Positions 8,194 to 16,019 of a stretch of 32,838 nucleotides of DNA are shown here, piece by piece; positions within the stretch are counted from its first letter, which is position 1, and each line of letters opens with the position of its first letter. Both the position numbers and the translations under genes were made by a program. The notes beneath the pieces are model-generated. The model was not told the origin of the DNA. It ran no database searches and was given only the letters and a program-made list of their open reading frames with translations. Source of the stretch: Streptomyces phaeoluteigriseus (lineage in GTDB: Bacteria > Actinomycetota > Actinomycetes > Streptomycetales > Streptomycetaceae); NCBI RefSeq assembly GCF_001896135.2, contig NZ_MPOH02000011.1, forward strand, positions 695,245-728,082, in the 5' to 3' direction.

Positions 8194-9854
8194 GCGTCGT
8201 CACCCTCGCGCAGCGGCACCCGCACGCCCCGCTCGTCGGCGACCGACTCCGCGATGTCGTAGCCGGCGTCGACGTGCCGGATGACGCCCATGCCGGGGTC
8301 GTTGGTCAGCACGCGGCGGATCTTCTCGCCGGCCAGCTTCGTGCCGTCGGCCACCGTCACCTGGCCGGCGTGGATGGAGCGCCCCATGCCGACGCCGCCG
8401 CCGTGGTGGATCGACACCCAGGAGGCGCCCGAGGCCACGTTGACCATGGCGTTCAGCAGCGGCCAGTCGGCGATCGCGTCGGAGCCGTCGAGCATGGCCT
8501 CCGTCTCGCGGTAGGGCGAGGCGACGGAACCGGAGTCGAGGTGGTCCCGCCCGATGACCAGCGGTGCGGCCAGCTCGCCGCTCGCCACCATGTCGTTGAA
8601 CCGCTCGCCGGCCTTGTCGCGCTCGCCGTAGCCGAGCCAGCAGATGCGGGCGGGCAGGCCCTGGAAGTGGACGCGCGCACCGGCCAGCTTGATCCAGCGG
8701 GCGAGGGACTCGTTCTCCGGGAAGAGGTCGAGCATCGCCTTGTCGGTCCTGGCGATGTCGGCGGGGTCCCCGGACAGGGCGGCCCAGCGGAAGGGGCCCT
8801 TGCCCTCGCAGAACAGCGGGCGGATGTAGGCGGGGACGAAGCCGGGGAAGGCGAACGCCCGCTCGTAGCCCGCGAGTCGGGCCTCGCCGCGGATGGAGTT
8901 GCCGTAGTCGAAGACCTCGGCCCCGGCGTCCAGGAAGCCGACCATCGCCTCGACGTGCCGGGCCATCGACTCGCGGGCCCGGGTGGTGAAGCCGGCCGGG
9001 TCCTTCGCCGCGGCGTCGGCCATGTCCTCGAACGCGATCCCGGTGGGCAGGTAGGCCAGCGGGTCGTGGGCCGAGGTCTGGTCGGTGACGATGTCGATGG
9101 GCGCGCTCATCGCGAGGAGCTGCGGGACCAGGTCCGCGGCGTTGCCGAGGACGCCGATGGAGAGGGGCTTGCGCTGGTCGCGGGCCTCGACGGCGAGCTG
9201 GAGGGCGTGCTCCAGGCTGTCGGCCCGCACGTCCAGGTAGCGGTGTTCGATGCGGCGGTCGATGGCGCGCGGGTCGCAGTCGACGCAGATCGCCACGCCG
9301 TCGTTCATGGTCACCGCGAGGGGCTGGGCGCCGCCCATGCCGCCGAGGCCGGCCGTCAGCGTGATGGTCCCGGCGAGGGTGCCGCCGAACTGCTTCGCGG
9401 CGACGGCGGCGAAGGTCTCGTAGGTGCCCTGGAGGATGCCCTGGGTGCCGATGTAGATCCAGGAACCGGCGGTCATCTGGCCGTACATGGTCAGTCCGAG
9501 CTGTTCCAGGCGGCGGAACTCCTCCCAGTTGGCCCAGTCGCCGACGAGGTTGGAGTTGGCGATCAGGACACGCGGGGCCCATTCGTGGGTCTGCATGACG
9601 CCGACCGGGCGGCCGGACTGGACGAGCATCGTCTCGTCCTGCTTGAGCGTCCGCAGGGTGCGCACCATCGCGTCGAAGGAGCGCCAGTCGCGGGCCGCCT
9701 TGCCGGTGCCGCCGTAGACGACGAGCTTGTCGGGGTGCTCGGCGACCTCGGGGTCGAGGTTGTTCTGCAGCATCCGCAGGGCGGCTTCCTGCTGCCATCC
9801 CAGGGCACTCAGTTCCGTACCGCGCGGCGCTCGGACGGGGCGGGGTCCTGACAT
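8190..9854 (-). CDS. hutU: Urocanate hydratase
   Basis: A 554-residue protein with the hallmarks of urocanase, which adds water to urocanate to give 4-imidazolone-5-propionate using tightly bound NAD+. Seen in order are [11 protein letters not shown] near residue 50, [38 protein letters not shown], the glycine-rich nucleotide segment [23 protein letters not shown] and the C-terminal [15 protein letters not shown]. The ATG at 9854 sits behind a near-perfect AGGAGG, and the length is standard. It is the first gene of the operon; its TGA overlaps the GTG of the M20 gene. A promoter and inverted repeat lie 48-84 nt upstream. Confidence 0.97.
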   Translation of the reverse strand: MSGPRPVRAPRGTELSALGWQQEAALRMLQNNLDPEVAEHPDKLVVYGGTGKAARDWRSFDAMVRTLRTLKQDETMLVQSGRPVGVMQTHEWAPRVLIANSNLVGDWANWEEFRRLEQLGLTMYGQMTAGSWIYIGTQGILQGTYETFAAVAAKQFGGTLAGTITLTAGLGGMGGAQPLAVTMNDGVAICVDCDPRAIDRRIEHRYLDVRADSLEHALQLAVEARDQRKPLSIGVLGNAADLVPQLLAMSAPIDIVTDQTSAHDPLAYLPTGIAFEDMADAAAKDPAGFTTRARESMARHVEAMVGFLDAGAEVFDYGNSIRGEARLAGYERAFAFPGFVPAYIRPLFCEGKGPFRWAALSGDPADIARTDKAMLDLFPENESLARWIKLAGARVHFQGLPARICWLGYGERDKAGERFNDMVASGELAAPLVIGRDHLDSGSVASPYRETEAMLDGSDAIADWPLLNAMVNVASGASWVSIHHGGGVGMGRSIHAGQVTVADGTKLAGEKIRRVLTNDPGMGVIRHVDAGYDIAESVADERGVRVPLREGDDA

Positions 9855-9902
9855 GGTCTGCCTCCTGGAGGGTGGGCGATCCCGACGGATTGTTGCAGTG
9901 GT

Positions 9903-9938
9903 TATTCACATCCTGACTGGCTGAATATGGCTAGTCAA
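9903..9938 (-). promoter_or_regulatory. hutU promoter with overlapping inverted-repeat operator
   Basis: On the minus strand TTGACT (9938-9933) and CAGGAT (9915-9910) are separated by 17 nt, a good Streptomyces housekeeping-type promoter. An inverted repeat TATTCA (9903-9908) and TGAATA (9922-9927) with a 13-nt spacer straddles the -10 box, where a repressor would block transcription. The right-hand element on the minus strand reads TGTGAATA and recurs upstream of the histidase-like gene. Confidence 0.55.
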
Positions 9939-10010
9939 TACACCGAAGGGTCGAGAGGCGGCCAGGAGGAGGTGAGGGAGGGGCGGCGGGGGCAGAAGGG
10001 CGCCTCCAAC

Positions 10011-10090
10011 GCGCCTCAGGCGCCTCGGGTGCACCTCAGGCACCTCGGGTGCGCCTCAGGCACCTCGGATGCGCCTCAGGCACCTCGGAT
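10011..10090. repeat. Four tandem 20-bp repeats
   Basis: Consecutive units at 10011, 10031, 10051 and 10071 follow the pattern GCGCCTCAGGCACCTCGGAT. The last two are identical and the first two differ at two or three positions. A decayed unit follows to about 10110. They lie between the hutU promoter and the roadblock cluster. A related string of CCTGAGG and CATCCGAGGTG occurs near 18530. Confidence 0.85.
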
Positions 10091-10463
10091 GCGCCTTGAT
10101 GCGCCTCGCACGCACCCCAGGTGCGAGTGAACGCTGGGGACGCACCGGCGGGAGGCCCCACCCGCAGGGCCCATCCATGGCGGCCGGACCCGGGCGCACA
10201 GCGGGACTCCGGGGGCGCGCGAAACAGCCCCGCACAACCCTCTCGTCCGCCTTCACCCCCGCGCGCCCTTGACGCGCGCCGTACGACACGGTGTTGAACT
10301 GGGCTGAGCCGGGACGAACTGGAGCCTGAATGAGGTCAGTTGACCCACCCTAGTCACCGCCGCGCATGTTCCGCTGGAAAATGCCAGAAGACTCACCGAT
10401 CGCGCACACGTTGCGTAGCTTCTTCCTCACTCAGCCGAACCGCAGGCAGGAGGGGAGCCAACG

Positions 10464-10856
10464 GTGCCCGGAATCGACGAGTGTCTACTGGAGGCCATGC
10501 GGCTGCCCGGAGCCCGGGGAGCGGCGCTGGTCGACTGGACCAGCGGGCTGGCCCTCGGCAGTGTCGGGGAGTTCCCGGGCGGTGACCACGAGGCCGCGGC
10601 GGCCGAGACCGCGGAGGTCGCGCGGCTCACGGCGGAGCAGCGGGCGTTCACGCCCGACGACGGCGGCGAGGGCGCCGATCCCCCGGTCGAGGATCTGATC
10701 ATCAGCAACCGGGACAGCTATCACGTGCTGCGGTTCGTGCCCACGTCCTTCGACAGCAGCGTGTTCCTGCACGTGTGGCTGGCCCGGTCGGACGGCAATC
10801 TCGCGCTGGCCCGGATCCGGCTGGGCGAGATGGCCGGACGGCTGGTGCTGGGGTGA
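10464..10856 (+). CDS. Roadblock/LC7-like protein, first of three in the cluster
   Basis: A 130-residue protein with a roadblock-type fold. The first strands carry ARGAALVDWTSGLALGS, the middle is VEDLIISNRDSYHVLRFV, and the end is VFLHVWLARSDGNLALARIRL. It closely parallels the protein at 12274-12648 (GVALVDYTSGMALGT, IEDILITLSDQYHLIRLI), so the two are paralogues. Roadblock proteins usually dimerise and act with small Ras-like GTPases, as MglB does with MglA, or in Streptomyces conservons. No GTPase, kinase or DUF742 gene is nearby. The GTG at 10464 follows AGGAGGGGAG. The stop overlaps the start of the next gene. The acidic loop near residue 70 (TPDDGGEGADPP) is extra compared with its paralogue. 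Confidence 0.75.
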   Translation: MPGIDECLLEAMRLPGARGAALVDWTSGLALGSVGEFPGGDHEAAAAETAEVARLTAEQRAFTPDDGGEGADPPVEDLIISNRDSYHVLRFVPTSFDSSVFLHVWLARSDGNLALARIRLGEMAGRLVLG

Positions 10857-11677
10857 TCGTCGTGGACACCACCCCGCCGCCCCGGCTGCCGGTGCGGGAC
10901 CGGACCGGGGGCCGGGAGCGCGCGGGCGGCGCGGTCTCGCCGATGCTGACCCGGCTCGCCGCCGAGCGGGCCACCGGCGTCCTGGAGCGCGAGCGCGGGG
11001 CGCTCTACCTGGTCGAAGGCCGGGTGGTGCACGCCGAGAGCCCCTTCGCCCCGGGCCTCGACGTGCTCCTCCTGACCCACGGCACGCTGGAGCCCGGAGT
11101 CTGGTGGGAGGCGGTGGAGCGGTCCGGCGAGGAGCGCGGCGCCGCCCGGCTGCTGCTCGACACCGGCCGGATCGGGCGGGGCGCCCTGGAGGTGTGCCAT
11201 CTGGGGGCGCTGTACGACGCCGCGTACTTCGCGCTGGCGCCGAGCAGCACTCCGGGCCGCTTCCGGTACGGCGCCGGTCACTGGTTCGGCGCGCTGCGGC
11301 CGGTCCCGGTCGACGCGGTGGAGCGGGAGACGCTGCGCCGGCGCGAGCTGCTGGACCGGTTGTGGCCCGATCCGCTGCCCGACAGCGCGCCGCTGCTGCG
11401 GGCCGACCCGGCCGCCGACCCGCTGCCGCCGTCCCGGCAGCGCGCGGTACTGGCGCTGGTGGACGGTGTCCGCACGGCGCCGGAGATCGCCCGGGAGCTG
11501 GGCCGACCGGCGTTCCCCACGCTGGTGGACGTGCGGCGGCTGGCGGCGGCGGGGCTGGTGACCGCCCGGTTCCCGCCGCCGGTCGCGCAGCCGCCGCCCG
11601 CTCTCGCCCTGCCCCAGGTCAACGACCCCGACATCACCTTGCTGAAGAGGCTCAGGGATGCGCTGGAGGCCCTTTGA
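10853..11677 (+). CDS. DUF4388-like protein with C-terminal winged-helix segment
   Basis: A 274-residue protein. Residues 30-65 (ATGVLERERGALYLVEGRVVHAESP, seen in two adjoining stretches) match the DUF4388 pattern in which a strand pair is followed by GRVVHA. Residues 200-245 (RQRAVLALVDG, TAPEIARELG, TLVDVRRLAAAGLV) look like a winged helix. DUF4388 proteins often accompany two-component and gliding GTPase systems, so a signalling or DNA-binding role is likely; the ligand is unknown. The GTG at 10853 overlaps the upstream TGA as GTGA, which fixes the start and indicates translational coupling. A second GTG lies 9 nt downstream. The next gene follows after 34 nt. Confidence 0.65.
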   Translation: MIVVDTTPPPRLPVRDRTGGRERAGGAVSPMLTRLAAERATGVLERERGALYLVEGRVVHAESPFAPGLDVLLLTHGTLEPGVWWEAVERSGEERGAARLLLDTGRIGRGALEVCHLGALYDAAYFALAPSSTPGRFRYGAGHWFGALRPVPVDAVERETLRRRELLDRLWPDPLPDSAPLLRADPAADPLPPSRQRAVLALVDGVRTAPEIARELGRPAFPTLVDVRRLAAAGLVTARFPPPVAQPPPALALPQVNDPDITLLKRLRDALEAL

Positions 11678-11711
11678 ACGGCAGCGACCGCGCGCCGAGA
11701 GGAGCCGGCTG

Positions 11712-12254
11712 ATGGCCGCGCAACCCGAGATACTCGCCGAGCTGCGGCGGCTGCGGGCACGGGTGCCCCAGCTGACCGGGGCGCTCGTGGCCGGCGTGGA
11801 CGGCCTCGTCCTCGCCCACGACACGCCCGGCGTGGAGGCGGAGGGGATGGCCGCGCTCACCGCGACCTCGCTGGCCGTCGCCGTGCGGCTGGCGGACACC
11901 ACCGGCCGGGGAGCCTTCCGCGAGCTGCTCGTGCGCGGCGTCCACGGCTACGTCGCGACGTACGCGGCCGGGGAGAGCGCCGTGCTGACCGTGCTCGCGC
12001 AGGACCGCGTCAACGTCGGCCGGCTGCACCTGGAGAGCCGCCGGTGCGGCACCCGCGTCGGCGAACTCGTCGACGCCGCAGAGCGGGCGCGTGCCCCGGC
12101 CGCTGTCCCGCCTCCTGCCGCTGCCCCGGCCCCCACCAGGACGACCGCCGCCCGGACCAGGAGCGCGCGCACCCCGCGCCTCACGACCACCGAACCGCGT
12201 ACCGCCACCGAACCGCCTACCGGCACCGAACCCCGTACCACCACCGAAAGCTGA
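11712..12254 (+). CDS. Roadblock/LC7-like protein with repetitive Thr/Pro tail
   Basis: A 180-residue protein. Residues 1-120 form a roadblock domain: EILAELRRLRARVPQLTG is the first helix, followed by ALVAGVDGLVLAHDTP, GMAALTATSLAVAVRLAD and VLTVLAQDRVNVGRLHLE. It is closer to CvnB/MglB-type proteins than its two neighbours are. The last 55 residues are a disordered Ala/Pro tail ending in six-residue repeats (TEPRTA, TEPPTG, TEPRTT) encoded by 18-bp DNA repeats. The ATG at 11712 follows GAGGAGCC. It sits third in the roadblock, DUF4388, roadblock, roadblock cluster. The partner GTPase usually encoded beside such genes is absent. Confidence 0.78.
   Translation: MAAQPEILAELRRLRARVPQLTGALVAGVDGLVLAHDTPGVEAEGMAALTATSLAVAVRLADTTGRGAFRELLVRGVHGYVATYAAGESAVLTVLAQDRVNVGRLHLESRRCGTRVGELVDAAERARAPAAVPPPAAAPAPTRTTAARTRSARTPRLTTTEPRTATEPPTGTEPRTTTES
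12189..12250. repeat. 18-bp in-frame minisatellite
   Basis: Units at 12189, 12207 and 12225 follow ACCGAACCGCGTACCGCC with few changes; a partial fourth starts at 12243. They encode the repeated TEPRTA tail of the roadblock protein. Confidence 0.8.
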
Positions 12255-12273
12255 AGGGAAACGAGGACCAGTC

Positions 12274-12648
12274 ATGGCCAACACCGAAACCGCGCTCAAA
12301 GAAGCTCTCGCCTCCATCGAGGGCGCCACCGGCGTCGCGCTCGTCGACTACACCAGCGGCATGGCGCTGGGCACGCTCGGCGGCGGCAAGACGTTCGACC
12401 TGAACGTCGCCGCCGCGGGCAACACCGACGTGGTGCGCTCCAAGATGCGCACCATGGAGCACCTCGGGCTGAAGGCCCAGATCGAGGACATCCTGATCAC
12501 GCTGTCCGATCAGTACCACCTGATCCGCCTGATCAGCGGGCGCGGCGGCAACGGTCTCTTCCTCTACCTGGTCCTGGACGGCAAGCGGGCCAACCTGGCG
12601 ATGGCCCGCCACCAGTTGAAGCGGATCGAGGAGGACCTGGAGGTCTGA
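12274..12648 (+). CDS. Roadblock/LC7-like protein, last of the cluster
   Basis: A compact 124-residue roadblock-type protein. The helix ETALKEALASIEGATG is followed by VALVDYTSGMALGTLGGG, NVAAAGNTDVVRSKMRTM, IEDILITLSDQYHLIRLI and GLFLYLVLDGKRANLAMAR. It is paralogous to the first gene of the cluster but lacks that protein's acidic insertion. The ATG at 12274 has a GAGGA about 8 nt upstream and lies only 19 nt after the previous stop, so the four genes form one transcription unit. Function is unknown. It may form homo- or hetero-dimers with its neighbours and regulate a GTPase encoded elsewhere. No convincing terminator is visible in the 89 bp before the convergent membrane protein gene, only AGGCCTG-type short repeats. 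Confidence 0.78.
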   Translation: MANTETALKEALASIEGATGVALVDYTSGMALGTLGGGKTFDLNVAAAGNTDVVRSKMRTMEHLGLKAQIEDILITLSDQYHLIRLISGRGGNGLFLYLVLDGKRANLAMARHQLKRIEEDLEV

Positions 12649-12737
12649 CCCACCAGGCCCTCCCGCAGATCCACGCGACCCCGGCCCAACAGGCCTGCCA
12701 GGCATGACACGCCTACCAGGCCTGCACCGGCCGCGAG

Positions 12738-13322
12738 CTACACGAGTGCCGCGGTGCGGCGGCGCGCTCCACCCGGAGCCGCGTCGCCCGCCGCGATGCC
12801 GGTGCTGCGGTACGACTTGACCGCCTTGCCGGCCGGACGGCCGCCGTTCCCGGCGAGCCAGTCGACGCGCACCCACAGCAGCGCGTCCTCGGCCCGTTCC
12901 AGCCGCCCGAGCCAGGCTGCCTTCAGCCGCAGCCCCGTACCGCACCCGGCGAGCAGCAGACCGGCCGCGGCCGGCACCGCGAACGCGCTGCCCAGCGCGG
13001 CGGCGAAGGCGAGAAGCAGCCACCAGCGGTGACCACGACGCCAGTTGCGCACCGCCAGTCCGCGGTCCTGGAGCACATCGTGCTTGCTCGCGCGGACGGC
13101 GGCACGGGCGAGCGCGGTGTACCGCTTGCGCCGCACGAGTGTCACCACGGCCGCCGCCACGATGAACAGCGCGGCCCCCGCCATCACCCCGATCCGCCGT
13201 CCCGTGATCCCGGACGGCAGTACGCCGACACCGGCCGCGAACACTCCGCACCACCACAACGGCGCGGCTCCGGCCCGTACGACGACGGCCACCCGAGCCA
13301 GTCCCTGACCTCCGCGTGCCAC
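12738..13322 (-). CDS. Conserved membrane protein of unknown function
   Basis: A 194-residue protein starting VARGGQGLARVAVVV. Three hydrophobic segments are visible: APLWWCGVFAAGVGVLP, IGVMAGAALFIVAAAVVTLV, and WWLLLAFAAALGSAFAVPAA with the following GLLLAG. They are joined by basic loops and followed by a charged C-terminal region with WLGRLERAEDALLWVRVDWL. I chose the GTG at 13322 because AGGAGG stands 6 nt upstream; an ATG at 13355 would add 11 residues but has only a weak AAAAGG. No family is recognised. It is convergent with the roadblock cluster and follows the RpiR gene on the same strand after about 110 bp. Confidence 0.7.
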   Translation of the reverse strand: MARGGQGLARVAVVVRAGAAPLWWCGVFAAGVGVLPSGITGRRIGVMAGAALFIVAAAVVTLVRRKRYTALARAAVRASKHDVLQDRGLAVRNWRRGHRWWLLLAFAAALGSAFAVPAAAGLLLAGCGTGLRLKAAWLGRLERAEDALLWVRVDWLAGNGGRPAGKAVKSYRSTGIAAGDAAPGGARRRTAALV

Positions 13323-13433
13323 GTTCCGCCTCCTCGTCGCCTGGATGACTCGCATCCTTTTCCGATCGAGCAGATTAGCGAGCGAACGTGAGACGGCAAT
13401 GAGAACGGCGCGAGAAGCCCCGAAAACCTGCGC

Positions 13434-14363
13434 TCACTCCACGAACAGCCCCCGCGCCGCCGCCTTCGCGTCGAACTCCTCCAGCCGGGCCTGCGCGTCG
13501 GGCAGGTCGTCGCACATGGCCTCCAGCAGCACCCGGCCGAGCAGCATCGGCGCGCACGCGGTGTCGAAGGCGAGGCCGGTGCCGACGGCGGCCGGCAGCA
13601 GCAGGTCGGAGACCTTGGCGACCGGCGCGAACGCGGAGTCGGCGACCGTCACGACGGTCAGCCCGGCCTCCTTGGCGTAGGCGAGGGTGTCGACGACCTC
13701 GCGCGGATGGCGGGGCAGCGCGAAGCACAGCAGGGCGGAGGCGCCGGCGCGGACGGCCGCGTCGATCCGGTCGTGGATCATCGTGCCGCCCTCGTGCAGC
13801 AGCCGCACGTCCGGGTGGACCTTGGCGGCGAAGTAGGCGAAGCCGTACGCCTGGGAGGCGGCGGCCCGCAGCCCGAGCACCGGCAGCGGCCGGGAAGCCG
13901 CGAGCAGCCGTCCCGCCTTGCGCACCGGCCGCGGATCGGCGAGCACCTCGGCAAGGTGGCGGAGGTTCTCGATCTCGGCCTCGACGGCCTGCTGGTACTC
14001 GTTGTACGACGCCGAGTCCGCGTTCTGTTCGGCGGGCGCGACCTCGCGCAGGTGCCGGCGCAGGGCCGGGTAGCCGTCGAAGCCGAGGGCGACCGCGAAG
14101 CGGGTGACGGAGGGCTGACTGACCCCGGCCAGTTCGGCCAGCTCGACGCTGGACAGGAACGGGACGTCGGCGGCGCGGCGCACCATGCTGTGCGCGATGC
14201 GCCGCTGGGTGGGTGTCAGCCGGTGCCCCTCGAAGAGTGCCTGGAGCCGGTTGGCGGGGCTGTCGGCGGACCCCCCGGTTCCGGGCCCCGCGCCGACTTC
14301 CGCGCCCGTCTCCGCGCCCGTCTCCGCACCCACGTCCGTACCCGTGTCCCTGTCCGCCCTCAT
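13434..14363 (-). CDS. RpiR-family transcriptional regulator (HTH + SIS domains)
   Basis: A 309-residue regulator. Residues 35-115 are an RpiR-type HTH (LTPTQRRIAHSMV, VELAELAGVSQPSVTRFAVALGF, YPALRRHLRE). Residues 160-290 form a SIS domain (RPLPVLGLRAAASQAYGF, GASALLCFALPRHPREVVD, LTVVTVADS) that in this family binds a phosphosugar or other effector. The ATG at 14363 overlaps the TGA of the histidase-like gene as ATGA, so the two are co-translated. Residues 5-25 are a four-residue repeat (ETGA) encoded by 12-bp DNA repeats. The pairing with a histidase homologue and the TGTGAATA element shared by the hutU and lyase upstream regions suggest it controls histidine utilisation. This is inference; the ligand is unknown. 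Confidence 0.88.
   Translation of the reverse strand: MRADRDTGTDVGAETGAETGAEVGAGPGTGGSADSPANRLQALFEGHRLTPTQRRIAHSMVRRAADVPFLSSVELAELAGVSQPSVTRFAVALGFDGYPALRRHLREVAPAEQNADSASYNEYQQAVEAEIENLRHLAEVLADPRPVRKAGRLLAASRPLPVLGLRAAASQAYGFAYFAAKVHPDVRLLHEGGTMIHDRIDAAVRAGASALLCFALPRHPREVVDTLAYAKEAGLTVVTVADSAFAPVAKVSDLLLPAAVGTGLAFDTACAPMLLGRVLLEAMCDDLPDAQARLEEFDAKAAARGLFVE
14289..14348. repeat. 12-bp in-frame minisatellite, five units
   Basis: Units at 14289, 14301, 14313, 14325 and 14337 follow CGCGCCCGTCTC; two are identical. They encode the ETGA/DVGA repeats at the N-terminus of the RpiR regulator. Confidence 0.85.
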
Positions 14364-15928
14364 GCCTCGCTCCCCCTCCAGATGTCCGTGAACCGGTCCA
14401 GCAGCCGGGCCGCCGCCGTCACGTCGTCCGTGAGCGGCCGGTCGGCCTGGTCCTCGTCGAGCACCGACTCGGCCAGCTCCAGTGCCCGGGCCACCGGTAG
14501 CCCGGGCTCGGGCCTGAGGTCGCGCTGGTGCAGCGCCCTTACGGCGGCGACGAGTTCACAGCCGACGACGAGACGGTACGCGCCGCAGACCCGCAGTGTC
14601 TGCCGGGCGGCGAGCGAGGCGAAACTGGCCTGCTCCTCGACGCCCCGGGAGAGTACAGCGTGGCCGAGGGAGGCGGGGGCGGAGAAGGCCCGCAGGTCAC
14701 CGAGGGCGGCTCCGGCGGCGTACTCGAGGATCATCACGCCGGAGGAGGCGGGCTCGAGGTCGGCGAGGAAGGGGCGCAGCCGGGTGTAGGCGGGCTCGTT
14801 CAGCGTGGACAGCCGGGAGGTGGACAGCCGCGCCACCTGGGTCACCGCGAGCCGGAAGTGGTCAAGGGCGAGGGCCAGTTGGGCCTGGTAGAAGCCGCCA
14901 TGGTGGTAGGCGGTGAGGTCCTGGGCGGAGATGAGGGGGTTCTCGGCGGCGGCGTTGATCTCGATGGTGAGCACCTCCTCGAGGGCGTCGGCGGCGTCGT
15001 GGGCGGGGCCGTGGATCTGGGGCAGGCAGCGGAAGCCGTAGGGGTCCTGGATCCGTCCGAGGGGCGGGGTGGGCCGTTCGTCGGCGCCGATCAGCCGCCG
15101 CATGCGGCGGGCGACCTCGGCGGAGCCGCGGTGCGGCCGGGCCAGGTGGACGGGGGGCGGCGTACGCCTCGTGGGAGCGTCGACGGCGAGGAGGGAGAGG
15201 GCGGCGACGACCTGGGTGGCGGCGATGAGGCCGCGCAGTTCGTGCAGGGCGAGGGCGGACTGGCCGAGGGTGAGGGCGTTGCTGCTGATGAGCGCGAGGG
15301 CGTCGTTGTTGTCGAGGGGCTGGGGCTGCGGGGCACCGGTTCCGCGCCACGGGTGTTCGCCGACCAGGGCGAGGCCGAGCTGCGCGAGGGCGGCGAGGTC
15401 CCCGGTGCCGACGGAGCCGAACTCGTTGACGACGGGGTGGGCGCCGCTCTCCAGCGCCTCGCAGAGGGCGTTGACGACGGTCGGCCGCAGTCCGGCGCCG
15501 CCGGCGAGGAGTTGGTTGGCGCGTACGGCGAGCATGGCCCGTACCTGCCGGGCGGGCAGCTCCTCGCCGATGGCGCCGGCGTGGCTGCGCAGCAGCCGGA
15601 GGCCGTGTCCGGCGGCCGCCTCGGTGGGCACGTCCTCGTTCCGGTTGGCGCCCACGCCGGTGGACCGGCCGTAGACGCGGCCGGTCGCGGCGATCTGCCG
15701 GGCGGCGTCCCAGCTGTCCGTCATCCGCTTCACCGCGTCGGGTGCGGGGGCCGGCCGGGCGGCCCCGTCGGCCAGCCGCACGACGTCCGCGACGCCGAGG
15801 CCGAGGCCGTCCAGGACGACGGGGGCGGGTCCTCCGTCGGCCACGGTCTCCGGAGCGTCCACGGTCCGAGATGACATATAACCCCAAACTCCCCGAGATC
15901 CGGACGTTCGATCTTGCTCAACGGTCAT
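14360..15928 (-). CDS. Histidase/aromatic amino acid lyase family protein with incomplete MIO triad
   Basis: A 522-residue member of the HAL/PAL family, which normally eliminates ammonia from histidine or an aromatic amino acid. Recognisable segments are VYGRSTGVGANRNED (catalytic Tyr region), NEFGSVGTGDLAALAQL, RIQDPYGFRCLPQIHG (Gln, Tyr and Arg conserved), EINAAAENPLIS and VEEQASFASLAAR. In active enzymes the second segment reads GSVGASGDLAPL and its Ala-Ser-Gly cyclises to the MIO electrophile. Here only Thr-Gly is present and the Ser is missing. The Asn of the usual ALINGTQ is also replaced (ALISSNA). The protein may therefore lack ammonia-lyase activity or use other chemistry. The ATG at 15928 follows GAGGTGACGG; an alternative ATG at 15877 (MSSRTVDAP) has GGGGAG further away. 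It is coupled to the RpiR gene by an ATGA overlap. Automatic annotation as hutH should be treated with caution. Confidence 0.85.
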   Translation of the reverse strand: MTVEQDRTSGSRGVWGYMSSRTVDAPETVADGGPAPVVLDGLGLGVADVVRLADGAARPAPAPDAVKRMTDSWDAARQIAATGRVYGRSTGVGANRNEDVPTEAAAGHGLRLLRSHAGAIGEELPARQVRAMLAVRANQLLAGGAGLRPTVVNALCEALESGAHPVVNEFGSVGTGDLAALAQLGLALVGEHPWRGTGAPQPQPLDNNDALALISSNALTLGQSALALHELRGLIAATQVVAALSLLAVDAPTRRTPPPVHLARPHRGSAEVARRMRRLIGADERPTPPLGRIQDPYGFRCLPQIHGPAHDAADALEEVLTIEINAAAENPLISAQDLTAYHHGGFYQAQLALALDHFRLAVTQVARLSTSRLSTLNEPAYTRLRPFLADLEPASSGVMILEYAAGAALGDLRAFSAPASLGHAVLSRGVEEQASFASLAARQTLRVCGAYRLVVGCELVAAVRALHQRDLRPEPGLPVARALELAESVLDEDQADRPLTDDVTAAARLLDRFTDIWRGSEA

Positions 15929-15933
15929 CCGTC

Positions 15934-15990
15934 ACCTCAGATCAACACCACCCCGTCGACAAGCTATTCACACACCGAGAACTCTGCATG
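15934..15990 (-). promoter_or_regulatory. Candidate promoter and shared operator upstream of the histidase-like gene
   Basis: On the minus strand TTGTCG (15962-15957) and TGAGGT (15939-15934) are 17 nt apart, which would start transcription near the ATG at 15928. Directly upstream is TGTGAATA (15972-15965), preceded 11 nt further up by ATGCAG. The hutU upstream region has ATTCAG, 10 nt, then TGTGAATA. The similarity suggests one DNA-binding protein acts at both. Confidence 0.45.
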
Positions 15991-16019
15991 AGGTCATACA
16001 GTCGGGCAAGGGACAACTC

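Larger units (their letters stand above)
9855..10463. other. Divergent intergenic region between hutU and the roadblock cluster
   Basis: The 609 bp hold the hutU promoter and inverted repeat near 9903-9938, the 20-bp tandem repeats at 10011-10090, and presumably the promoter of the plus-strand cluster. A TTGACC occurs at about 10340 but I see no good -10 element. I see no gene here. Confidence 0.6.

Noticed and set aside
10011..10090. CRISPR array
   Set aside because: The 20-bp units are directly adjacent with no spacers and no cas genes are present.
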